A stretch of DNA of 13,372 nucleotides, from the NCBI GenBank assembly GCA_020637595.1, contig JACKKE010000022.1, positions 1 to 13,372 on the forward strand. Direction: 5' to 3'. This stretch comes from Rhodobacter sp. GTDB lineage: Bacteria > Pseudomonadota > Alphaproteobacteria > Rhodobacterales > Rhodobacteraceae. Each line of letters opens with the position of its first letter. The first letter of the stretch is position 1. The notes under the pieces were generated by a model. The model did no database searches. It was not told where the DNA came from and saw nothing but the letters and a program-made list of their open reading frames with translations. Positions 1-6,652 of this stretch are shown one piece after another. Both the position numbers and the translations under genes were made by a program.

Positions 1-32
1 GCCGAACCGTGTCACGCGACCGCAAACATTCC

Positions 33-38
33 TTGACA
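33..38 (+). promoter_or_regulatory. possible -35 element of the transporter operon
   Basis: A perfect TTGACA hexamer lies 71 bases before the binding-protein start. The best-spaced -10 position (about 56-62, CATCCCT) is a poor match, so only half of a promoter is visible. Any promoter for this operon should lie within bases 1-97, because the gene begins at 110 behind a strong ribosome binding site. Confidence 0.25.
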
Positions 39-68
39 GGATGGGTCGGGACGGGCATCCCTATGTGA

Positions 69-90
69 AACATGAATCATCGTTCATGTT
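69..90. promoter_or_regulatory. operator-like palindrome upstream of the transporter operon
   Basis: The sequence reads AACATGAA, then six bases (TCATCG), then TTCATGTT. This is a perfect 8+8-bp inverted repeat, AT-rich in an otherwise GC-rich region. It ends seven bases before the AGGGAGG ribosome binding site. Size and dyad symmetry fit a dimeric repressor or activator site. The arms do not match FNR (TTGAT/ATCAA) or another operator I recognise, and no regulator gene is in the window. It could instead act as a weak hairpin in the leader. Confidence 0.45.
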
Positions 91-109
91 AGAACACAGG
101 GAGGATTCC

Positions 110-1285
110 ATGAGACTGCTCTTGAGCGCGGCCCTTGTCGCGCTGGCCACCGCGCCTGCCGTCGCCGACGAGATTCGCGTCGCCCACATCCACGACATGA
201 CCGGCGCTCTCGAGGCCTATGCCGCCCAGAGCCAGACCGGCCTGATGATGGGCATCGAGTATGCCACCCAGGGCACCATGCAGGTCGAAGGCAACGACAT
301 CGTCGTGACCGAGTACGACAGCCAGTTGCGCCCCGATCTGGGCCGCGCCCTGCTGGCACAGGCCTTCGGCGACGACGACGCGGCGATCGCGGTGGGACCG
401 ACGTCGTCGGGCGTGGCGCTGGCGATGCTGCCGGTGGCCGAGGAATACGAACGCATCCTGCTGGTCGAGCCCGCGGTGGCCGATTCGATCACCGGCTCGG
501 ACTGGAACCGCTACATTTTCCGCACCGGTCGGAACTCGTCTCAGGACGCCATCTCGAACGCCATCGCGCTGGGCCAGGAAGGCACTGTCGTCGCCACGCT
601 GGCGCAGGACTACGCGTTCGGCCGTGATGGCATCGCCGCCTTCCGCGAGGCGCTGGCCGGCACCCCCGCCCAGCTGGTGCACGAAGAATACGTGCCCACC
701 GACACCACCGATTTCACCGCTGCCGCCGAGCGCATCTTCAACGCGCTGCAGGAGCATGAGGGCGACCGCCGGCTGTTCGTCATCTGGGCCGGCGGCGGCA
801 ACCCGATGGGCCGCATCCAGGCGATGGACCCGGGCCGCTTCGGCATCCAGCTGGCCACCGGCGGCAACATCCTGCCGGCGCTGGTCGGCTACCGCGACTT
901 CCCCGGCATGGAGGGCGCAACCTATTACTACTATGAAATTCCGCACAACCCGGTGAACGACTGGCTGGTCGAGCAGCACATGGCCCGCTTCGGCACCCCG
1001 CCCGACTTCTTCACCGCGGGCGGCATGGCCGCCGGCATCGCGGTCGTCGAGGCCCTGCGCGCCACCGGCGGCTCGACGGACACCGAGGCGCTGATCTCGG
1101 CCATGGAAGGCATGCACTTCCAGACCCCGAAGGGCGAGATGTGGTTCCGCCCGGAGGATCACCAGGCGATGCAGTCGATGTACCACTTCCGCATCGCGCT
1201 GCACGACGGCGTCGACTGGGCCGTGCCGGAGCTGGTGCAGGAAATCACCCCCGACATGATGGACATTCCGATCCGCAACCAGTGA
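110..1285 (+). CDS. ABC transporter periplasmic substrate-binding protein (Leu/Ile/Val-binding, type I fold)
   Basis: This 391-residue protein would capture the solute in the periplasm and deliver it to the LivH/LivM-type permeases encoded downstream. It begins with a clear Sec signal peptide: M-R, a hydrophobic core, and the cleavage motif AVA|DE after residue 19. The start at 110 is chosen over an in-frame ATG at 41 because AGGGAGG (98-104) precedes it by five bases and the signal peptide starts exactly there. Family-like segments are GPTSSG (96-101), which usually contacts ligand, DYAFGRDG (167-174) in the interdomain region, and FTAGGMAAG (301-309). A run of four tyrosines (272-275) before EIP may lie near the cleft. 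No cysteine is seen, so it is a soluble protein, not a lipoprotein. The family (HAAT: branched-chain amino acids, amides, urea, aromatic acids) is clear; the ligand is not. Confidence 0.9.
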   Translation: MRLLLSAALVALATAPAVADEIRVAHIHDMTGALEAYAAQSQTGLMMGIEYATQGTMQVEGNDIVVTEYDSQLRPDLGRALLAQAFGDDDAAIAVGPTSSGVALAMLPVAEEYERILLVEPAVADSITGSDWNRYIFRTGRNSSQDAISNAIALGQEGTVVATLAQDYAFGRDGIAAFREALAGTPAQLVHEEYVPTDTTDFTAAAERIFNALQEHEGDRRLFVIWAGGGNPMGRIQAMDPGRFGIQLATGGNILPALVGYRDFPGMEGATYYYYEIPHNPVNDWLVEQHMARFGTPPDFFTAGGMAAGIAVVEALRATGGSTDTEALISAMEGMHFQTPKGEMWFRPEDHQAMQSMYHFRIALHDGVDWAVPELVQEITPDMMDIPIRNQ

Positions 1286-1292
1286 CCCTTGC

Positions 1293-1319
1293 GGGGAGGC
1301 GCCCCTTCCGCGCCTCCCC
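1293..1319 (+). terminator. hairpin after the binding-protein gene (attenuator or mRNA stabiliser)
   Basis: GGGGAGGCGC (1293-1302) pairs with GCGCCTCCCC (1310-1319) across a 7-base loop, a perfect 10-bp stem starting eight bases after the stop codon. The following bases are CCCTTCC, not a T tract, so full intrinsic termination is unlikely. Such hairpins often protect the 3' end of binding-protein mRNA and reduce read-through into the membrane genes. That role is inferred. Confidence 0.6.
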
Positions 1320-1352
1320 CCTTCCTTCGCCGCGCCCATCATCTTGCCTCAA

Positions 1353-1386
1353 GTACTCCGGGGGGTCCGGGGGGCTGGCCCCCCGG
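1353..1386. repeat. GC-rich intergenic element: tandem 9-mer plus hairpin
   Basis: The nonamer TCCGGGGGG occurs twice in tandem (1357-1365 and 1366-1374). The second copy forms a perfect 8-bp stem with CCCCCCGG (1379-1386) around the loop CTGG. Together with the hairpin at 1293-1319 it fills most of the 132-base gap between the binding protein and the first ATPase. From memory, similar G-run elements beginning 'tactccgggg' recur between genes in Rhodobacteraceae, but only this copy is visible here. It may act as a second attenuator. Confidence 0.5.
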
Positions 1387-1417
1387 TTCTTCGCCCCATG
1401 CCGCGCAAGGGTTTGCC

Positions 1418-2182
1418 ATGTCCCAGCCATCACTCGTGACCCGTGACCTGACCGTACGCTTCGGCGGCCATGTGGCGGTGGACCACGTGAGCTGCGCCTT
1501 CACGCCCGGGGAACTGACCGCCATCGTCGGCCCCAACGGTGCCGGCAAGACCACGTATTTCAACCTGATCTCGGGTCAGATCCGGGCCAGCGAAGGCCGC
1601 GTCGAGCTGATGGGACAGGACATAACCCGCCTCGCGCCAAGCGCCCGGACCGAGGCGGGTCTCGGCCGCGCTTTCCAGCTGACCAACCTCTTTCCGCGCC
1701 TGACGGTGCTCGAGAATGTCCGCCTTGTCGTGCAGGCGCGCGAGCGGCGGGGGTTCAACCTGTGGACCATGGCGATGGGCCACCGCGACCTGATTGCCGA
1801 GGCCGAGGCGGTGCTGGAGCGCGTCCGCCTGACCGCCCAGCGCGACCAGACCGTCAGCGCGCTGTCGCACGGCGACCAGCGCAAGCTGGAGGTCGCGGCG
1901 ATGATCGCGCTGAAGCCCCGGGTCTTCATGTTCGACGAGCCCACCGCCGGCATGTCGGTCGAGGAGGCGCCGGTGATCCTGGACCTGATCGCCGGCATCA
2001 AGGCCGACCCGGCGGCGACCGTGTTGCTGGTCGAGCACAAGATGGACGTGATCCGCAGCCTCGCCGACCGCATCATCGTCCTGCACAACGGTGCCCTGGT
2101 GGCCGACGGCCCGCCCGCCGAGGTCATGGCCTCGGCCGTGGTGCAGGAGGCGTATCTGGGCAAGGAACTGACCGATGTCTGA
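1418..2182 (+). CDS. ABC transporter ATP-binding protein, LivG type
   Basis: This 254-residue cytoplasmic ATPase would power the importer as a heterodimer with the next gene's product. It has Walker A GPNGAGKT (38-45), Q-loop Q87 in RAFQLTN, the variant signature LSHGD (149-153) typical of LivG-like subunits, Walker B ending FDEP with catalytic E174, and switch H207 in LVEHKMD. The C-terminal segment ending YLGKE is also usual for LivG. The ATG at 1418 is chosen because AAGGG lies six bases upstream and the protein then begins at the usual family N-terminus; a longer in-frame reading from 1289 would translate the hairpin repeat. The gene sits between the binding protein and the LivF-like ATPase, overlapping the latter by eight bases. 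The family is certain; the substrate is unknown. Confidence 0.92.
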   Translation: MSQPSLVTRDLTVRFGGHVAVDHVSCAFTPGELTAIVGPNGAGKTTYFNLISGQIRASEGRVELMGQDITRLAPSARTEAGLGRAFQLTNLFPRLTVLENVRLVVQARERRGFNLWTMAMGHRDLIAEAEAVLERVRLTAQRDQTVSALSHGDQRKLEVAAMIALKPRVFMFDEPTAGMSVEEAPVILDLIAGIKADPAATVLLVEHKMDVIRSLADRIIVLHNGALVADGPPAEVMASAVVQEAYLGKELTDV

Positions 2183-2897
2183 CCCCATTCTGCGACTGAC
2201 AGGCGTCAAGACCGACATCGCCCAGTACCACATCCTTCACGGCGTCGATTTCGAGGTTCCGAGGGGTGGCGTCACCATGCTCCTGGGCCGCAACGGCGCC
2301 GGCAAGACGACGACATTGCGCACCATCATGGGCCTGTGGAAACCGCATGCGGGCGAGATCCGGCTGGATGGCGCCCCTATCCAGGGCCTGAGTCCTGCGC
2401 AGATCGCCCGGCGCGGCATCGGCTTTGTCCCCGAGGACATGGGTATCTTTTCAGACCTCACCGTCGAAGAAAACATCCGCCTGGCCGCGCTGGACGGCCA
2501 CCCGATCCCCGAACGGCTGGACTGGATCTTCGGCGCCTTCCCGGCGCTCAGGACCTTCTGGAAATCGGCCGCCGGCACACTGTCGGGCGGGCAGAAGCAG
2601 ATGCTGTCGGTCGCCCGAGCTGTCGTCGAGGACCGCGAGTTGTACCTGATCGACGAGCCGTCCAAGGGGCTGGCGCCGGCCATCGTGGCGACGCTGGCCA
2701 GGGCGCTGAAGGACCTGAAGAACCGCGGTGCCTCGATCCTCATGGTCGAGCAGAATTTCTCGCTGGCCCGCGCGCTGGGCGATCATGTCGCGGTGATGGA
2801 CGACGGGCGCATCGTCTGGACCGGCGCAATGGCGGAACTCGCCGGTGACACCGGCCTGCAAGAACGCCTGATGGGCCTGAAGATGGAGCAGGCATGA
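2175..2897 (+). CDS. ABC transporter ATP-binding protein, LivF type
   Basis: This is the 240-residue second ATPase of the importer. It has Walker A GRNGAGKT (38-45), FVPED (84-88) at the Q-loop position where LivF proteins carry VPE, the canonical signature LSGGQ (136-140), Walker B LYLIDEP (156-162) with E161, and VEQN (191-194), where LivF has Gln in place of the switch His. The start overlaps the previous stop within ATGTCTGA, and AAGGA (2162-2166) lies eight bases upstream. The end overlaps the next start as ATGA, so LivG-, LivF- and LivH-like subunits are probably translated in step. Length and motifs are normal for LivF. Confidence 0.92.
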   Translation: MSDPILRLTGVKTDIAQYHILHGVDFEVPRGGVTMLLGRNGAGKTTTLRTIMGLWKPHAGEIRLDGAPIQGLSPAQIARRGIGFVPEDMGIFSDLTVEENIRLAALDGHPIPERLDWIFGAFPALRTFWKSAAGTLSGGQKQMLSVARAVVEDRELYLIDEPSKGLAPAIVATLARALKDLKNRGASILMVEQNFSLARALGDHVAVMDDGRIVWTGAMAELAGDTGLQERLMGLKMEQA

Positions 2898-3928
2898 CCG
2901 ACACGGCCCCCACCCATGCCCCAAAGATGACCAAGCTGCCGCTGTCCGAGCGGCTGAAACCCTGGCTGCCGGTGCTGCTGGTGCCGGTGCTGATCGTGCT
3001 GGGTTTTGCCCTGATCCCCTCGCCGTCCAGCTGGCTGACGTTGACCGTTTCCGGGCTGGCGATGGGGATGATGATCTTTGTCATCGCCAGCGGCATGACG
3101 CTGGTCTTCGGCCTGATGGACGTCATCAATTTCGGCCACGGCGCGTTCATCTCATTCGGGGCCTTCGTCGGCACCACGGTTCTGCTGGCGCTGGCGTCGA
3201 TGACCGGGGCGCCGTCCTTGATGCTGAATCTGCTGGCCGTGGCACTGGCGGTGCTGGCGGCGATGGCCGTCACCGGCGCACTGGGCTGGGGGTTCGAGCG
3301 CGTCATCGTCCGCCCGGTCTATGGCAGCCACCTGAAGCAGATCCTGGTCACCATGGGCGGGCTGATCGTCGCCGAGCAGCTGATCTACGTGATCTGGGGT
3401 GGCCAGGAGATCGTCATCGCCCGGCCCGAGACGCTGAAGGGCGCGATAACCTTCGCCGGGGCCGCGCTGGAGAAATACCGGCTGGTCGCGGTGGGTGTGG
3501 GGCTGATCGTGTTCCTGTCGCTGCGCGCCGTGCTGCGCCGGACCAAGCTGGGGCTGATCGTCCGCGCGGGTGTCGAGAACCCCGAGATGGTGCAGGCGCT
3601 GGGCTACAACATCACCCGAGTCTTCGTCGGCGTCTTCGTCGCCGGTTCGGCGCTGGCGGGGCTGGGGGGCGTGATGTGGGCCCTCTATCAGGAGATCATC
3701 ACCGCCCACATGGGCAACGAGATCATGATCCTGGTGTTCATCGTGGTGATCATCGGCGGGCTGGGATCGGTCGAGGGCTGTTTCATCGGCGCGCTGACCG
3801 TCGGGCTGGTGCAGAACTACGCGGCGTTTCTGGAGCCGAAGCTGGCCCTGATTTCGAACATCGCGCTGATGGTGGCGATCCTGATGTGGCGGCCGATGGG
3901 CATGGTCCCGGTCGTGAAGGCAAAGTGA
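2894..3928 (+). CDS. ABC transporter permease, LivH type
   Basis: This 344-residue inner-membrane permease is one half of the translocation channel. A hydrophilic N-terminus of about 25 residues precedes strongly hydrophobic segments throughout (roughly 26-42, 48-72, 85-100, 110-130, 150-168, 196-212, 242-262, 276-306, 318-332). The segment DVINFGHGAF (76-85) matches the LivH hallmark 'NFAHG', and GGLGSVEG (288-295) is the conserved loop that contacts the ATPase. The N-terminal tail is somewhat longer than in E. coli LivH, and the window shows no role for it. It overlaps the previous gene by ATGA and is one base from the next, with GGAG (2885-2888) as ribosome binding site. Confidence 0.9.
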   Translation: MTDTAPTHAPKMTKLPLSERLKPWLPVLLVPVLIVLGFALIPSPSSWLTLTVSGLAMGMMIFVIASGMTLVFGLMDVINFGHGAFISFGAFVGTTVLLALASMTGAPSLMLNLLAVALAVLAAMAVTGALGWGFERVIVRPVYGSHLKQILVTMGGLIVAEQLIYVIWGGQEIVIARPETLKGAITFAGAALEKYRLVAVGVGLIVFLSLRAVLRRTKLGLIVRAGVENPEMVQALGYNITRVFVGVFVAGSALAGLGGVMWALYQEIITAHMGNEIMILVFIVVIIGGLGSVEGCFIGALTVGLVQNYAAFLEPKLALISNIALMVAILMWRPMGMVPVVKAK

Positions 3929-3929
3929 C

Positions 3930-4985
3930 ATGATGCGCATCCTCTCCGGCGACTCTCCGAAAAGCGCGCTGCTGGCCGTCCTGCTGGTCGCCATCCTGCT
4001 GTCGCTCGCCTTCGCCCCCTTCCTGTTTCCCGGCTCGCGCAGCCTGGAGACCGCTGCCCGCATCTGCATCTTCATCGTACTGGTGGCCAGCTACGACCTG
4101 CTTCTGGGCTATGGCGGCATCGTCAGTTTCGCCCACACCATGTTCTTCGGCATGGGCGCCTATGGTCTTGCCATCGCCACCGACCGGATCGGAACCAGCT
4201 ATGGTGCGCTGATCCTCGGCGCGCTGGCGGGCACGGCGGTGGCGGGCGTCGTGGCGCTGTTGACGGCGCTGCTGTCGCTCAGGGTGCGGGCGATCTTTTT
4301 CGCGATGATCACCCTGGCGATAGCCTCGGCCGTGGCCGTTCTGGTCAGCCAGCTCAGCGGCTTCACCGGTGGCGAGGACGGCATGAACATCCGCATCCCG
4401 CGCGAATTGACGCCTGCCTTCCGGCTCTTCGACGCCGAGGTGCTGGGCCAGCGGATCAACGGCAAGGTGGTGAACTACTACCTCGTTTTCGCCGGGTCTC
4501 TGATCCTGTTTCTGACGATGCTGAGGATCGTCAACTCGCCCTTTGGCCGGGTGCTGCTGGCAATCCGCGAGAATGCGTTCCGCGCCGAGGCGATCGGCTA
4601 TCGCGTGGTCTATTATCGGGCGCTGGCGACCTGCCTTTCGGCGATGATCGCGGCGCTGGCCGGGGCGCTGTTCGCGATCTGGCTGCGCTATGTCGGCCCG
4701 GCGACCACCCTGGGGATGGAGATCATGATGGACATCCTCTTGATCGTGGTGATCGGCGGGATGGGCACGATGTATGGCGCGGTGGTCGGCACGACGATCT
4801 TCGTGCTGGCGCAGAACTATCTGAAATCGCTGATGGGCGGGCTGTCCGAGGCGACCGCCGGTCTGCCGCTGATCCCCGATCTGCTGAACCCCGACCGGTG
4901 GCTGTTGTGGCTGGGCGTGCTGTTTATCCTGTCGGTCTATTTCTTCCCGACCGGCATCGTCGGCCGGCTGCGGGGCACCCGGTGA
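3930..4985 (+). CDS. ABC transporter permease, LivM type
   Basis: This 351-residue inner-membrane protein would be the partner of the LivH-like permease. Family segments are YGGIVSFAH (61-69), LRVRAIFFAMITLA (117-130; LivM 'LRLRGxYFAxxTLA'), FTGGEDGMN (145-153), AIRENAFRAEAIGY (211-224), and the ATPase-contact loop GGMGTMYG (276-283). Two consecutive ATG codons occur at 3930 and 3933. The first is one base after the previous stop, nine bases from GAAGG (3916-3920). The stop codon is shared with the hydrolase start as GTGA, so the hydrolase belongs to the same transcript. Confidence 0.9.
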   Translation: MMRILSGDSPKSALLAVLLVAILLSLAFAPFLFPGSRSLETAARICIFIVLVASYDLLLGYGGIVSFAHTMFFGMGAYGLAIATDRIGTSYGALILGALAGTAVAGVVALLTALLSLRVRAIFFAMITLAIASAVAVLVSQLSGFTGGEDGMNIRIPRELTPAFRLFDAEVLGQRINGKVVNYYLVFAGSLILFLTMLRIVNSPFGRVLLAIRENAFRAEAIGYRVVYYRALATCLSAMIAALAGALFAIWLRYVGPATTLGMEIMMDILLIVVIGGMGTMYGAVVGTTIFVLAQNYLKSLMGGLSEATAGLPLIPDLLNPDRWLLWLGVLFILSVYFFPTGIVGRLRGTR

Positions 4986-5746
4986 CGATCGGCGCCGAGG
5001 TCTGGGGCGAGGGCCCGCCGGTCGTCGCCCTGCACGGTTGGACGATGCGGGGCCGCATCTGGGAACCCGTCGCGCGACGGCTGGATGCGACGGTCCATGC
5101 CCCCGACCTGCCTGGCCACGGCGCGACCACCGGCTATGCGCCCGACATCGCCGGCGGCGTGGTCCTGCTGGGCGACTACCTGGCGGCGCATGACCTGCAC
5201 GACGTCACGCTGGTCGGTTGGTCACTGGGCGCACTGATCGGCTGGGCCTATCTGCAAGGCGGCAGCGGGCGCGTGGCGCGGATGGTCTCGCTCGACATGT
5301 CGCCGCGCCCCCTGCCCGCCCCCGGTTGGGATTTCGCGATGCGCGGGCAGAGTGCGGACAAGGCCGCGCAGGGCAGCGCGCGGTTCCTGCGCGACTGGCC
5401 GGCGGCGGCGCAGGCCATCGCACGGTCGATGGTCGCGCAGCCTGAAACCTGCACCGCCCTGCCGGCGGCCGAGTCCCTGATCCGCGCCAATGACCCGGCG
5501 GTTATGGCGGCCTTCTGGGATTCGCTGACCCGGGCCGATCTGCGCGCGGCCATCGCCCGGCTGCCGGTGCCGCTGCTGGCGATCCACGGCGCGCGCAGCC
5601 GGATCTATCCGCCGCAGACCGCCGACTGGCTGGCCGCGACCGCGCCACAGGGCCGCGCACTGGTGCTGCCCGGTTGCGGGCATTCGCCCAATCTCGAAGA
5701 CCCGCAGGCCGTCGCGGATGCGCTGAGCGCCTTCATCCGCGCATGA
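4982..5746 (+). CDS. alpha/beta-hydrolase fold protein co-translated with the transporter
   Basis: This 254-residue hydrolase probably acts on an ester, amide or lactone in the cytoplasm; no signal peptide is seen. Visible fold elements are LHGW (17-20) at the oxyanion position, DLPGHG (42-47), nucleophile elbow GWSLG (79-83) with Ser81, and CGHSPNLEDP (232-241) with catalytic His234. The usual acid position after strand 7 (HGxxDxxxP) reads HGARSRIYP, so Ser206 replaces Asp. Asp105 in VSLDMSP, at the end of strand 6, is a plausible substitute acid. The GTG start at 4982 overlaps the livM-like stop as GTGA and gives a normal N-terminus; an ATG at 4898 would overlap livM by 88 bases. The elbow resembles BioH-type and small esterase enzymes, but the exact family is not resolved. 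Its place at the operon end suggests it hydrolyses the imported compound. Confidence 0.82.
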   Translation: MTIGAEVWGEGPPVVALHGWTMRGRIWEPVARRLDATVHAPDLPGHGATTGYAPDIAGGVVLLGDYLAAHDLHDVTLVGWSLGALIGWAYLQGGSGRVARMVSLDMSPRPLPAPGWDFAMRGQSADKAAQGSARFLRDWPAAAQAIARSMVAQPETCTALPAAESLIRANDPAVMAAFWDSLTRADLRAAIARLPVPLLAIHGARSRIYPPQTADWLAATAPQGRALVLPGCGHSPNLEDPQAVADALSAFIRA

Positions 5747-5773
5747 AAAAGGGGGCCACAAGGGCCCCCGTTT
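5746..5773. terminator. bidirectional intrinsic terminator between hydrolase and sodB
   Basis: GGGGGCC (5751-5757) pairs with GGCCCCC (5763-5769) over the loop ACAAG. AAAAA (5746-5750) lies on the left and GTTT (5770-5773) on the right. For the - strand sodB transcript the stem is followed by five T, a good terminator. For the + strand it is followed by GTTT, which is weaker. The two operons converge here, with only 45 bases between their stop codons. Confidence 0.85.
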
Positions 5774-5791
5774 CCGTCGCAATCGCCGCGA

Positions 5792-6400
5792 TCAGGCCGA
5801 GGCCAGACGCGCCGCCACGTTTTCCCAGTTGACCAGCTTGTCCAGGAAGTTGGTCAGATAGGCCGGGCGCTTGTTGCGGAAGTCGATGTAATAGGAATGC
5901 TCCCACACATCGCAGCCCAGCAGCGCGGTCTGGCCAAAGCACAGCGGGTTCACACCGTTCTCGGTCTTGGTGACCTTCAGCCCGCCGTCGGTGTCGCGGA
6001 CCAGCCAGCACCAGCCCGAACCGAACTGACCCGCGCCAGCGGCGGCGAAATCGTCCTTGAACTTCTGCACCGAGCCGAACGACTCGACGATCGCGGCTTC
6101 CAGTTCGCCGGGCATGCCGGTCTCGCCCGGGCCCATCATTTCCCAGAACTGGGCGTGGTTCCAGTGCTGCGAGGCGTTGTTGAAGATGCCGTTCTGGGCC
6201 ACCGCGCCGGCCTGGTAGGTGCCGCGCACGATGTCTTCCAGCGACTTGCCTTCCCACTCGGTGCCGGCGATCAGCTTGTTGCCGTTGTCGACATAGGCCT
6301 TGTGGTGAAGGTCGTGGTGGTATTCCAGCGTTTCCTTCGACATGCCCAGCGCGGCCAGGGCGTCATGGGCATAGGGCAGATCGGGCAGGGTGAACGACAT
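5792..6400 (-). CDS. sodB: superoxide dismutase, iron type
   Basis: This 202-residue cytoplasmic enzyme converts superoxide to oxygen and hydrogen peroxide. It aligns end to end with E. coli SodB. The metal ligands are His28 (EYHHD), His82 (WNHAQF), and Asp164 and His168 (DVWEHSYY). Gln78 in NASQHWNH occupies the Fe-SOD glutamine position, which favours iron over manganese, though alphaproteobacterial members can be flexible. The N-terminus (FTLPDLPYAHDAL) is family-typical. AGAGGAC (6406-6412, - strand) lies five bases upstream of the ATG. It lies 81 bases downstream of ccoS on the same strand, with its own likely promoter and a good terminator after the stop. Length is normal and all active-site residues are present. 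Confidence 0.97.
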   Translation of the reverse strand: MSFTLPDLPYAHDALAALGMSKETLEYHHDLHHKAYVDNGNKLIAGTEWEGKSLEDIVRGTYQAGAVAQNGIFNNASQHWNHAQFWEMMGPGETGMPGELEAAIVESFGSVQKFKDDFAAAGAGQFGSGWCWLVRDTDGGLKVTKTENGVNPLCFGQTALLGCDVWEHSYYIDFRNKRPAYLTNFLDKLVNWENVAARLASA

Positions 6401-6436
6401 TGCTTGTCCTCTTATGTTGGGGTTCCCGTTGCCGGT

Positions 6437-6465
6437 AATAAGAGCCTCCGCCCGGCAAAGGTCAA
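6437..6465 (-). promoter_or_regulatory. probable sodB promoter
   Basis: On the - strand, TTGACC (6460-6465, five of six matches to the -35 consensus) is followed after 17 bases by CTTATT (6437-6442, three of six matches to the -10). Transcription would start near 6430, giving a leader of about 30 bases. No FNR-like dyad and no strong terminator is seen between ccoS and sodB, so read-through from the cco assembly genes is also possible. Confidence 0.5.
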
Positions 6466-6481
6466 CCCCGCGAGGGCACGC

Positions 6482-6640
6482 TCATGCTTTCGGGTGCTCG
6501 TCGTAGTCCCCGCGCAGGATGCGCTGGCTGTCGCCCTCGGGGTCGTCATACTGGCCACGGCGCAGGGTCCACCAGAAGCCGACCAGCCCGCCCAGACCCA
6601 GAGCCAATGAAACCGGGATCAGAACCGCCAGGATATCCAT
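6482..6640 (-). CDS. ccoS: cbb3-type oxidase maturation protein CcoS
   Basis: This is a 52-residue membrane protein. It begins MDILAVLIPVSLALG, has a single membrane segment (about 3-24), then FWWTLRRGQYDDPEGD and a short acidic tail. The motif W-x-x-x-x-G-Q-Y/F-D-D is diagnostic of CcoS/FixS. The family is required to insert redox cofactors into cbb3 oxidase, notably heme b and CuB in CcoN. It starts 12 bases after the ccoI stop. Its ribosome binding site AGGA (6651-6654, - strand) overlaps that stop. It is the last gene of ccoGHIS. Confidence 0.93.
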   Translation of the reverse strand: MDILAVLIPVSLALGLGGLVGFWWTLRRGQYDDPEGDSQRILRGDYDEHPKA

Positions 6641-6652
6641 GTCGCGCAGATC

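Noticed and set aside
32..69. RpoH-type heat-shock promoter (CTTG ... CCTATGT)
   Set aside because: Both halves resemble the alphaproteobacterial RpoH consensus, but they are 24 bases apart rather than 17-18.
41..109. Longer N-terminus for the binding protein from ATG 41
   Set aside because: It would place 23 polar residues before a perfect signal peptide and translate the palindrome; the AGGGAGG site supports 110.
89..1342. 417-codon - strand frame opposite the binding-protein gene
   Set aside because: It is antisense to a gene with signal peptide and ribosome binding site, and its translation shows low-complexity Gly/Arg/His/Ala bias.
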